Assembly: GCA_035476635.1 (NCBI GenBank)
Contig: DATILI010000316.1
Coordinates: 1-29,979 of the forward strand
Source: DATILI01 sp035476635
Lineage (GTDB): Bacteria > Pseudomonadota > Gammaproteobacteria > Burkholderiales > Burkholderiaceae_C
DNA: 29,979 bases
Reading direction: 5' to 3'
Shown one piece after another: positions 14,762 to 23,509 of the stretch; position 1 is the stretch's first letter; each line of letters begins with the position of its first letter. The position numbers and the translations under genes were made by a program. The notes beneath the pieces were generated by a model that was not told the origin of the DNA, did not search any database, and saw nothing but the letters and a program-made list of their open reading frames with translations.

Positions 14762-15491
14762 GGGCTTGCCCCCCGTTCTGAAGAACCCCCGAGAGCAGGA
14801 CCTGCCGGCCCGGGCGGCCAGCCTTCACAGCCTGGCGCAGGGCGGCGGCGACGCGGTCCGCGGGAATGCTGCGGTAGTTGGCGGGGATCAAGGCTTTGAA
14901 GGTGCGCGAAACCAGCAGCGCCAAGCCCTCGCCGCTGCGCTCGGGCTGGTCCAATGCGGTGCGGTCACCGGCCAAAAAAGAAGGCCGGGCAATGATCACC
15001 GTGGTGTAGCCCAGGCTGGAGACTGCATCTTCCATCTCGCCCTTGACCCGGTTGTAGAACACGGAAGAGCGCGCGCTGGCGCCCATGGCGCTGACGACAC
15101 CCAGCTTCGTGGCGCCTGCCGCGCGCGCGGCGCGGGCCACGGCCAACACGGCATCGAAATCAATGGCGCGAAACGCTTCCTGGCTACCGGCCACCTTGAT
15201 GGTGGTGCCCAAAGCAACAAAGACTTCGTCCACGGCGGGCAGGGGGCCCGGCGCGGCGAAGTCCAAGATGTGCGAATGCAGCTTCGCGTGCTGCACGCCC
15301 AAAGGCCGGCGGCCCACGCTGTGGACCGCCGTGTAGTCTTTATCGGTTAAAAGACCTTGTAGGATTTCCCGGCCCACGAGGCCCGAAGCCCCCGCCACCA
15401 GAGCGGTTCGGTGGCCGGCCGCCGCGGCGCCCGCGGTCGGCCATGCTGTCGACGCTGGTGCGTAGGGGGTCGGGTTGGCGTTGCTGGCCAT
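14754..15491 (-). CDS. NAD(P)-binding Rossmann-fold protein (atypical SDR, HTATIP2/YbjT-like)
   Basis: From the chosen ATG (15491) the protein has 245 residues. The cofactor motif GASGLVGREIL begins near residue 33. Later segments such as DEVFVALGTTIKVAGSQEAF, VSAMGASARSSVFYNRVKGEMED (with the Tyr/Lys pair YNRVK) and ARPSFLAGDR fit atypical SDRs of the TIP30/HTATIP2 type. These bind NADP but mostly lack a known substrate. Its frame continues open to 15659, but upstream residues are low-complexity shadow of rhlE. Even the core Rossmann motif lies inside the rhlE reading frame, so a start downstream of the rhlE stop is impossible. This gives a 152-nt out-of-frame overlap. Confidence 0.82.
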   Translation of the reverse strand: MASNANPTPYAPASTAWPTAGAAAAGHRTALVAGASGLVGREILQGLLTDKDYTAVHSVGRRPLGVQHAKLHSHILDFAAPGPLPAVDEVFVALGTTIKVAGSQEAFRAIDFDAVLAVARAARAAGATKLGVVSAMGASARSSVFYNRVKGEMEDAVSSLGYTTVIIARPSFLAGDRTALDQPERSGEGLALLVSRTFKALIPANYRSIPADRVAAALRQAVKAGRPGRQVLLSGVLQNGGQAHA

Positions 15492-16971
15492 TGGCGGCTT
15501 TCTGGCTGTTGGCGTTGCCGCCATTGTGCATGCCGTGCCCGCCGTGCGGCGTGTGGTTGCGCGGCTGGCCGCCGTTGCCCGAGCGGCCTTGCCCCTGGCC
15601 TTGTGCCGGGCGCGGGCCCTGCGAGCGCGGCTGGCCCTGGCCACCGCCATTGCCGCCACCGGCGCCGCTGCGCTCGCCTTGCTTGGCCTTGCTGTCGCGC
15701 ATGCGCTGCATCATCTCGCCGCGCGCGGCCTTGGCGGCTGCTGCCATGACGTCGCGGCTCGGCGGCTTGCCGGCGCCGCCCCAGATGGTCTGGCGGCCCA
15801 TGGCGATGGGTTCGGCCTGCTCGCCGGCCTCGGGTCCGAAGCCTTCGACCACCCTGACTTCGATCTGCTGCTTGGTGAAGCGCTCGATGTCGCGCATGAA
15901 GCCTTCCTCGTCCAGGCAAACCAGGCTTACGGCCTCGCCGCTGTTGCCGGCGCGGCCGGTGCGGCCGATGCGGTGCACATAGTCTTCGCTGACGTTGGGG
16001 ATTTCATAGTTGACCACATGCGGCAGTTCGTCGATGTCGATGCCGCGCGCGGCGATGTCGGTCGCCACCAGGGCGCGGATGTCGCCGCTCTTGAAGCCGG
16101 ACAGGGCCTGGGTACGTGCCGCCTGGCTCTTGTTGCCGTGCAGCGCCATGCTCTGGATGCCGTTCTTGGTCAGGAACTCGGCCACGTTGTTGGCGCCGAA
16201 CTTGGTGCGCGTGAACACCAGCACCTGGCTCCAGTTGTGCTCCTGGATGATGTGGGCGAGCAGCGCCTTTTTCTTGCCGCGGCCCACCGGATGGACCACC
16301 TGGGTAATGCGCTGCACCGTGGTGTTGCGCGGCGTGACCTGGATGTGCTGCGGATCGCGCAGCAGGCTGCTGGCGAGGTCGCGGATTTCATCGCTGAACG
16401 TGGCGGAGAACAGCAGGCTTTGCTTGTCCTTCGGCACCACGGCCAGCACCTTCTTTACATCGTGGATGAAGCCCATGTCCAACATGCGGTCGGCCTCGTC
16501 GAGCACGAGCATCTGCACCTGGCCCAGGTCCAGCATGCCTTGCTGATGCAGGTCAAGCAGGCGGCCGGGTGTGGCGACGAGGATGTCCACGCCCTTCTTC
16601 AGGCGGGCAATCTGGGGGCCCATGCCGACGCCGCCAAAAATCACGGCGGAAGTCAGTTGCAGGTGCTTGCCATAGGTACGCACGGATTCCTCGACCTGTG
16701 CGGCGAGTTCACGCGTGGGCGTCAGCACCAGGGCGCGGATGCCGGTGCCGCCGAATTTGTTTTGCGCACTGCGGCGCATGCTCAGGTTGTGCAGCAGGGG
16801 GAGCGTGAACGCTGCGGTCTTGCCGGTGCCGGTCTGTGCGCCGCCCAGGAGGTCATGGCCCTCAAGCACGATGGGGATCGCTTGCGCCTGGATGGCCGTG
16901 GGGGTTTCGTAGCCTTGCTCGCGCACGGCTTTCAGAATGGCGGGAGCCAGTTTCAGTTCGTCAAAAGTCAT
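15340..16971 (-). CDS. rhlE: DEAD-box RNA helicase RhlE
   Basis: The 543-residue ATP-dependent RNA helicase carries all core motifs: Q-motif TPTAIQAQAIP (23-33), AQTGTGKT (45-52), PTRELA (85-90), TPGRLLD (134-140), DEAD (158-161), SAT (189-191), then ARGIDI and HRIGRTGRAG. The C-terminal third (from about 400) is Gly/Gln/Arg/Asn-rich, typical of RhlE tails that bind RNA without sequence preference. RhlE works in ribosome assembly and RNA turnover in the cytoplasm. The last 50 or so residues are read through the start region of the NAD(P)-binding gene in another frame; the RG-like tail there may partly be a by-product of that overlap. The gene is divergent from ettA. Confidence 0.93.
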   Translation of the reverse strand: MTFDELKLAPAILKAVREQGYETPTAIQAQAIPIVLEGHDLLGGAQTGTGKTAAFTLPLLHNLSMRRSAQNKFGGTGIRALVLTPTRELAAQVEESVRTYGKHLQLTSAVIFGGVGMGPQIARLKKGVDILVATPGRLLDLHQQGMLDLGQVQMLVLDEADRMLDMGFIHDVKKVLAVVPKDKQSLLFSATFSDEIRDLASSLLRDPQHIQVTPRNTTVQRITQVVHPVGRGKKKALLAHIIQEHNWSQVLVFTRTKFGANNVAEFLTKNGIQSMALHGNKSQAARTQALSGFKSGDIRALVATDIAARGIDIDELPHVVNYEIPNVSEDYVHRIGRTGRAGNSGEAVSLVCLDEEGFMRDIERFTKQQIEVRVVEGFGPEAGEQAEPIAMGRQTIWGGAGKPPSRDVMAAAAKAARGEMMQRMRDSKAKQGERSGAGGGNGGGQGQPRSQGPRPAQGQGQGRSGNGGQPRNHTPHGGHGMHNGGNANSQKAANGQQRQPDPLRTSVDSMADRGRRGGRPPNRSGGGGFGPRGPGNPTRSFNR

Positions 16972-17114
16972 AAAGATGCGCCAACCAAGGCGCTTGGGGG
17001 ATCGGCCTGTTCGGTCTTTTGAAAACCGAGCCAGTCAAGGCAGATGAGGTTCAAGGGTGGGAGCCTGCGAGCTTGGTGAAAAGCATCGCGTCGTCCCCCA
17101 GCAGAGTGCTGACA

Positions 17115-17137
17115 TTGCGGACAACTGGAGTCCGCAA
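17115..17137. other. Perfect hairpin in the rhlE/ettA divergent gap
   Basis: TTGCGGAC (17115-17122) and GTCCGCAA (17130-17137) form an 8-bp stem with a 7-nt loop. No T-tract follows, so this is not an intrinsic terminator. It lies in the 233-nt divergent gap (16972-17204), whose promoters I could not place convincingly. It could be a regulator site or ettA leader hairpin. Confidence 0.35.
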
Positions 17138-17204
17138 CAGGCGCTATTGTCGCATGAGTCGATAATCCATGTTTTCCACCGCACAGAAAACACCGGTTAC
17201 ACCA

Positions 17205-18866
<1,662 letters not shown>

Positions 18867-18884
18867 TAGCCTCCAAGAGGATTC

Positions 18885-18899
18885 ATGCGAGCCCCATGA
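18885..18899 (+). other. Possible four-codon leader ORF (MRAP) before the DUF1631 gene
   Basis: AAGAGG (18875-18880) is well placed for an ATG at 18885, which opens a four-codon frame whose TGA overlaps the ATG of the DUF1631 gene at 18896 (ATGA). Translation could re-initiate there. This is a short pattern that may be chance. Confidence 0.2.
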
Positions 18900-21199
18900 C
18901 CATGCACGACGACCAGCCCTCCGCTCCCGACGCATCCATCTACCAAGCCTGTCTCGCTGAAGCGGCGCAGGCCGGGCAAGCGTTGATGGGGGGAATGGTG
19001 AGCACCGCGCGGCAGGCGCTGCAGTTGCGCGACGCAACTGCGCGCGATTACCACGAGCGCAATGCCCTGAGCCATGCCTTGCATCTGCTGGGCAAGCATG
19101 AGGCAAATTTGGTGGAACGCTATCCGCGCGCCCTGGAAGCGGCCTTTGCCGAGGCCGGTTCGGGGGAGCGGGCGAAGCCGGCCTCGACAACCATGAGCTT
19201 GAGCTTCGACCAGCTGGAATTGATGGACGAGTCGCAAGTGCAGGATCGTGTGCAGAAGGCGCGCGCCGAGCAGATCGTGCTGCATGCCGCGGACCAGGAG
19301 CTGGCCGAGCTCAACACCTTGATCTGTGCGGCGCAGGGGCTCAAGACCGTGCAGCCCGAGCGCAACCCGCTGCGCCCTGAAATCTATGTCAAAGCCCTGC
19401 AGGACGTGATTGCGCAGACCCTGGTCTCGGCGCCCACGCGCCTGGCATGGATGCAGCACATGTGCGATGCGCTGAGCAAGCAGCTGGGCGGGACCTACAC
19501 CCATGTCACGCAGCGACTGCGGGCCAGCGGAGTCCGTGCGGCGAGCTATGCCGTGATCCAGACACCGGATGTGGCCGCCAGCGCCGCCGCCGCGCGCGCG
19601 GCAGCCGCCTCGGCCGAGGCGGCTGCTCAGGCGGATCAACCGGATGAGGCCGAGTTGGATGAATTGCTCACGGTAGACAAACTGCGCCAGCTCCTGGCCG
19701 GCGAACTGGACCTGGCCAAGCTGCCGATGCACAGGGCCGTGCCAGTGCCCCAGCCCGCACCGGCCAGGCCCGAGCCACCCAAGGCCAAGACCAAGTCGCG
19801 CGACCAGGACTTCGATCACACCGTGCCTGCCGCGCTGGATGCGCTCGAAGAGATGGACCAGGTCGACCAGGCCATGCAGCGCCTGGCCGAGCGCCACGCC
19901 GCGGGAGCCAGCCATGCGCCCGTGCGCACAGAGACAGTCCGCGGCCAATTGCGCCATGACGCCCGCGGTGTCGGGCAGGTGCTGGGCTTGGAGGTCGTGG
20001 GCTTGATGGTGGAGAACATTGCCAACGACCCGCGCCTGCTGCCGCCGGTACAGAAAGCGGTGCGCGACATGGAGCCCGCGCTGATGCGGCTGGCGATGAT
20101 CGATCCGCGCTTTTTCAGCGACAAGGAGCACCCCGCTCGCCGCTTGCTGGACGAGGTGACGCAGCGCAGCCTGGCCTACGACACAGTCCATGCCACGGGC
20201 TTTGCCGAATTCCTTCGGCCGTTGCAGTTGGCCGTTGGCCAGTTGTCGGGCAGCGCGATCGAAAGCGCTGCCCCGTTTGAGGCAGCGCTGGATGCGCTGG
20301 CGCAGGTCTGGGGCGATCATCAACAAAGTGATCGCCAGCAGCGCGAGCAGGCGGTGCGCGCCTTGCTGCAGGCCGAGCAGCGCAATCTGCTGGCCGAGAA
20401 GCTTCGCAACGACATCCTGAGCTGGCCCGACGCAGCGCGGGCACCAACCGAGATCATGGCTTTCGTCTGCGGTCCATGGGTGCAGGTGATGGCACAGGCG
20501 CGCTTGGCCGACCGCGCCGGCTCGGGCGATCCGGGTGGCTATGCGGGGCTGGTGCCGAGCCTGCTGTGGAGCGCCCAGCCAAATCTTGCACGCAACAACA
20601 TCGCCAAGCTGACCAAGCTGATTCCGGCCTTGCTGGCCAAGCTGCGCGAAGGCTTGAAGACGATCGACTACCCCCTTGTTCGCGCCAATCCTTTTTTCGA
20701 GAAGCTGATTTCCCTGCACCAACGGGCGTTCGAGCCGCCGGCCGCGGCAGCAGCCGGCGCAGCGCCGCCGCCGGCCATCGCCACCTCGCTTGCGCCGGAG
20801 CCACCGGCGCCATGGTTGGCACCCGCCGAGGCCCAGCAGTCCGGCTTCATGGAAATGCCCGAGGCCTTCAAGACGAGTGTCCCGGCAGCAGTCGATAGCC
20901 GCATGGACAGCATGAGCGGCGTGCCGTTGTCGGAAACCGGTGTCGCCGTGGGCTCCTGGGTCGAGCTATTGAATGATGGCCAATGGGTGCGTACCCAACT
21001 CACATGGGCCAGCCCGCACGGCACCTTGTTCCTGTTCACGAGCACCGCAGGCAGCACGCAATCGATGACGCGGCGCCTGCTCGACGCGCTGCTCTCCGAA
21101 GGCAAATTGCGCGTGGTCGCGGTGCAACATGTGGTCGACGGCGCGCTGGACGCGGTGGCGCAGACGGCCATGCGCAACAGCGTGGACACGAAGCCCTGA
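18896..21199 (+). CDS. DUF1631 family protein
   Basis: This 767-residue protein has the layout of DUF1631 proteins: a helical N-terminal half, an Ala-rich and acidic linker (about 222-265), a Pro/Lys-rich stretch, a long helical middle, a second Pro/Ala-rich linker (about 612-650) and a conserved C-terminal beta-rich module (about 680-745). The C-terminal module reads GSWVELLNDGQWVRTQLTWASPHGTLFLFTS, followed by SMTRRLLDALLSEGKLRVV. No signal peptide or membrane segment is seen. The family is sometimes mislabelled thymidine phosphorylase; there is no basis for that here. The biochemical role is unknown. ATG 18896 overlaps a four-codon frame; ATG 18902 is an alternative. The start is 29 nt after the ettA stop, so co-transcription is plausible. 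Confidence 0.8.
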   Translation: MTMHDDQPSAPDASIYQACLAEAAQAGQALMGGMVSTARQALQLRDATARDYHERNALSHALHLLGKHEANLVERYPRALEAAFAEAGSGERAKPASTTMSLSFDQLELMDESQVQDRVQKARAEQIVLHAADQELAELNTLICAAQGLKTVQPERNPLRPEIYVKALQDVIAQTLVSAPTRLAWMQHMCDALSKQLGGTYTHVTQRLRASGVRAASYAVIQTPDVAASAAAARAAAASAEAAAQADQPDEAELDELLTVDKLRQLLAGELDLAKLPMHRAVPVPQPAPARPEPPKAKTKSRDQDFDHTVPAALDALEEMDQVDQAMQRLAERHAAGASHAPVRTETVRGQLRHDARGVGQVLGLEVVGLMVENIANDPRLLPPVQKAVRDMEPALMRLAMIDPRFFSDKEHPARRLLDEVTQRSLAYDTVHATGFAEFLRPLQLAVGQLSGSAIESAAPFEAALDALAQVWGDHQQSDRQQREQAVRALLQAEQRNLLAEKLRNDILSWPDAARAPTEIMAFVCGPWVQVMAQARLADRAGSGDPGGYAGLVPSLLWSAQPNLARNNIAKLTKLIPALLAKLREGLKTIDYPLVRANPFFEKLISLHQRAFEPPAAAAAGAAPPPAIATSLAPEPPAPWLAPAEAQQSGFMEMPEAFKTSVPAAVDSRMDSMSGVPLSETGVAVGSWVELLNDGQWVRTQLTWASPHGTLFLFTSTAGSTQSMTRRLLDALLSEGKLRVVAVQHVVDGALDAVAQTAMRNSVDTKP

Positions 21200-21217
21200 G
21201 TCTGGCTTGGTGGTGTC

Positions 21218-21934
21218 TCAGCGCACCACCTCCAGCAACCGGTCCAACCCCCCTTCATTGATGGCAACCATCGCCTCCGCGCGCACGCGCGGCTTGGCGT
21301 GGTAGGCCACGGAGAGCCCGGCTTCACCCATCATCGGCAGGTCGTTCGCACCATCGCCCATGGCGATCGCCTGCTTCGCGGCAATGCCCAGCGCCGCACA
21401 CGTTTCCAGCAGCATCTTGCGCTTTTCGGCGCCGTCGCAGATGTCGCCCCAGGGTTGGTCCACCATGGCGCCGGTGAGCACGCCGTTTTCCACTCCAAGT
21501 ACATTGGAACGCGTGTAGTCGATGCCCAGGGTATCGCGAATCCGGTCGGTGAAGAATGTGAAGCCGCCGCTGACCAGCAGCACTTTGAGGCCGGCCGCCT
21601 TGCACGCGGTGACCAATTTTTCCGCGCCGGGGTTGAGTCGCAGGCGCTCATGGTAGACCTGCTCCATGCTGGCCACGGTGACGCCTTTGAGCAAGGCCAC
21701 GCGCTGGCGCAGGCTCTCCTTGTAGTCGGTGATTTCACCGCGCATGGCGGCCTCGGTGATGGCGGCGACTTCGGTCTTTCGGCCGGCGGCGTCGGCGATT
21801 TCGTCCACACATTCGATGTTGATCAGCGTGGAATCCATGTCGAACGCAATGAGCTTGAAATCACGCAGATTCAAGGGCGGGGTGAAGCCCTGGACGACGA
21901 GGCCGGGCGCGATTTCCTGAGGCGATTGGGTCAT
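21218..21934 (-). CDS. serB: Phosphoserine phosphatase SerB
   Basis: The 238-residue HAD-family phosphatase carries out the last step of serine synthesis (O-phospho-L-serine to L-serine). Motif I is FDMDSTLI with nucleophile Asp32 and Asp34, motif II is VSGGFTFF, and motif III with GDGANDLPMM binds Mg. The cap-region signature ECVDEIADAAG is typical of SerB. ATG 21934 (MTQSPQEIAPGLVVQG) is chosen; the frame remains open far upstream but into sequence that is antisense to the carotenoid oxygenase gene. The short N-terminus lacks the ACT-like extension of E. coli SerB. It is divergent from the carotenoid oxygenase and nearly abuts the DUF1631 stop. Confidence 0.94.
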   Translation of the reverse strand: MTQSPQEIAPGLVVQGFTPPLNLRDFKLIAFDMDSTLINIECVDEIADAAGRKTEVAAITEAAMRGEITDYKESLRQRVALLKGVTVASMEQVYHERLRLNPGAEKLVTACKAAGLKVLLVSGGFTFFTDRIRDTLGIDYTRSNVLGVENGVLTGAMVDQPWGDICDGAEKRKMLLETCAALGIAAKQAIAMGDGANDLPMMGEAGLSVAYHAKPRVRAEAMVAINEGGLDRLLEVVR

Positions 21935-22023
21935 GGCGCGAATTGTCGCATTCGCCCGCATTCGCCGGCCTGCCTGCGGCTTGACGCTGCATCCGGGCGC
22001 GCGCACCATCCGTATAGAGGAAA

Positions 22024-22039
22024 GCCCAGCACCCTGGGC
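22024..22039 (+). other. Small hairpin just before the carotenoid oxygenase ribosome site
   Basis: GCCCAG-CACC-CTGGGC forms a perfect 6-bp stem with a 4-nt loop ending 2 nt before GAGGAG (22042-22047). It could modulate translation initiation. The evidence is limited to the base pairing. Confidence 0.3.
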
Positions 22040-22054
22040 CCGAGGAGATTTCCC

Positions 22055-23503
22055 ATGTCCGCTGTCCTTTCGCCGTTGCCCGCCGCAGATTCGCTTCACG
22101 GCCCTTTGAGTCGGTTGCGCGGATTCGAGTCCCTGGCGCGCGAGATCGACGATGCCGAGGTCCAGGTGCGCGGCGTCCTGCCGCCCTGGCTCGCAGGCTC
22201 CTTCCTGCTCAATGGCCCGGCCCTTTGGGACTTGCCCCGTGGCCAGTACCACCATTGGTTCGACGGCCTGGCCATGCTGCACCGGCTGCGCATCGAGCCT
22301 GGCGGCCCGGTGCGCTACCGCAGCCGCTTTGCGCAGAGCGAGGACTATGCGCAAAGCGTTGCGGCCGGCGTGCCGGCGTTCGGGGCCTTCGACACGCCGG
22401 ACCCGATCTCCCTGTGGGGCAAGCTGGTCACGCTGCGGCATCCGCGCTCGACCGACAACCCGGCCGTGGTGATGTCGCGCATTGGCGAGCGCTGGATTGC
22501 CAGCACTGAAACGCCGCATCTGCTGGAGTTCGATCCCCAGACGCTACGGACCATCGGTCGCTGGCCGTTCGAGGACGAGGCCGATATCGACCTGATGTCG
22601 GCGCACGGCATCACCGATGCGCAAGGCAACTACTGGAATGTGGGGACCAAGCTGGGTCCCAAATGCATCTACAAGCTTTTTCGGGTGCGCCCCGGCGCGG
22701 CGCAGCGCGAGGTGCTGGGCAGCATTCCGGTGGGCGCGGCCGGCTATACCCATGGCTTTGCGATGACGCCGCGTCATGCGCTCATCTGGGAAACAGCCAT
22801 GCGCGTGCAGCCGCTGGGCTTCTTGCTCACCCGTCGGGCCTACATCCGCAACTTCAAATGGAATCCCGGCAGCGGCTCCAGGCTGCACGCGGTTTCCCTG
22901 GCCGATGGTTCGGTGCGCAGCTGGAACATCGCGCCCATGATGTGCTTTCACGCGATCCAGGCCTGGGAAGAGGGCGACGAACTGGTGGCCGAACTGTGCA
23001 CCTATGAAGACGCCTCGATCTTCGAGGATTTGCTGCTGGACCGCCTGCGCAGCAGCGTGGCCCAGAACGCTGTGCCGCGGCTGACGCGCTACCGCCTGCA
23101 GCCCGGACAGGCCGAGGCGCGCGCGGAAGTTTTCGGTGAGGCGTTTGAATTGCCGCAGGTACATCCCAAGTATTTCGGCCAGAGGCGTGCCGGCCTGGCC
23201 TGGGGCGCGGGGCTTGATCCGGCAAAGCGCAATGGATTCCTGGACCGCACCATGCGGCTGGATCTGGCGAACGGCGCTGTGCAAACCTGGCAACGGGCGA
23301 ATGCGGTGCAGCTGGAGCCGTTGTTCGTGCCGCGCCCTGATGGCGGGGCCGAAGACGACGGCGTGTTGCTCGTGCCAACCCTGGCCGATGGCGACGAGGG
23401 GAGTGTTGTCGGCGTACTCGATGCGCACACGATGGAGTGCCTTGCAACACTGCACGCGCCGCAGGTCATTCCGTTCGGCTTTCACGCCGCCTGGGCGGGG
23501 TAG
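22055..23503 (+). CDS. Carotenoid oxygenase (RPE65/BCO family) dioxygenase
   Basis: The 482-residue protein has the four iron-ligand histidines of the carotenoid cleavage oxygenase propeller: MSAHGITD, YTHGFAMT, MCFHAIQAW and the C-terminal PFGFHAAW. The N-terminal LNGPALWDLPRGQYHHWFDGLAMLH is the family's usual first-blade motif (normally GNGP...HWFDGDGM-like). Such enzymes cleave a polyene or stilbene double bond with O2. Substrate may be a carotenoid, apocarotenoid or a lignin-derived stilbene; no carotenoid synthesis gene is in the window. GAGGAG 7 nt before ATG 22055 fixes the start. It is divergent from serB across a 120-nt gap. The stop is 6 nt from the convergent mfd stop. Confidence 0.88.
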   Translation: MSAVLSPLPAADSLHGPLSRLRGFESLAREIDDAEVQVRGVLPPWLAGSFLLNGPALWDLPRGQYHHWFDGLAMLHRLRIEPGGPVRYRSRFAQSEDYAQSVAAGVPAFGAFDTPDPISLWGKLVTLRHPRSTDNPAVVMSRIGERWIASTETPHLLEFDPQTLRTIGRWPFEDEADIDLMSAHGITDAQGNYWNVGTKLGPKCIYKLFRVRPGAAQREVLGSIPVGAAGYTHGFAMTPRHALIWETAMRVQPLGFLLTRRAYIRNFKWNPGSGSRLHAVSLADGSVRSWNIAPMMCFHAIQAWEEGDELVAELCTYEDASIFEDLLLDRLRSSVAQNAVPRLTRYRLQPGQAEARAEVFGEAFELPQVHPKYFGQRRAGLAWGAGLDPAKRNGFLDRTMRLDLANGAVQTWQRANAVQLEPLFVPRPDGGAEDDGVLLVPTLADGDEGSVVGVLDAHTMECLATLHAPQVIPFGFHAAWAG

Positions 23504-23509
23504 CGGGCT

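Noticed and set aside
17005..17016. GGCCTGTTCGG resembling the left end of the inverted-repeat element
   Set aside because: Only about ten bases match and no paired end or TA flank follows, so it is probably chance.
15475..17022. 515-codon frame antisense to rhlE
   Set aside because: It is covered by a complete DEAD-box gene; the translation is Ala/His/Val/Leu-rich shadow sequence.
16998..17036. Imperfect inverted repeat CGGTCTTTTGAAAACCG near the rhlE start as a terminator
   Set aside because: It lies upstream of rhlE in a divergent gap where no gene ends, and the stem needs a bulge; no function can be supported.
21935..22054. TTGACG and TATAGA as a promoter for the carotenoid oxygenase
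   Set aside because: The two hexamers are about 26 nt apart, too far for a standard sigma-70 promoter.
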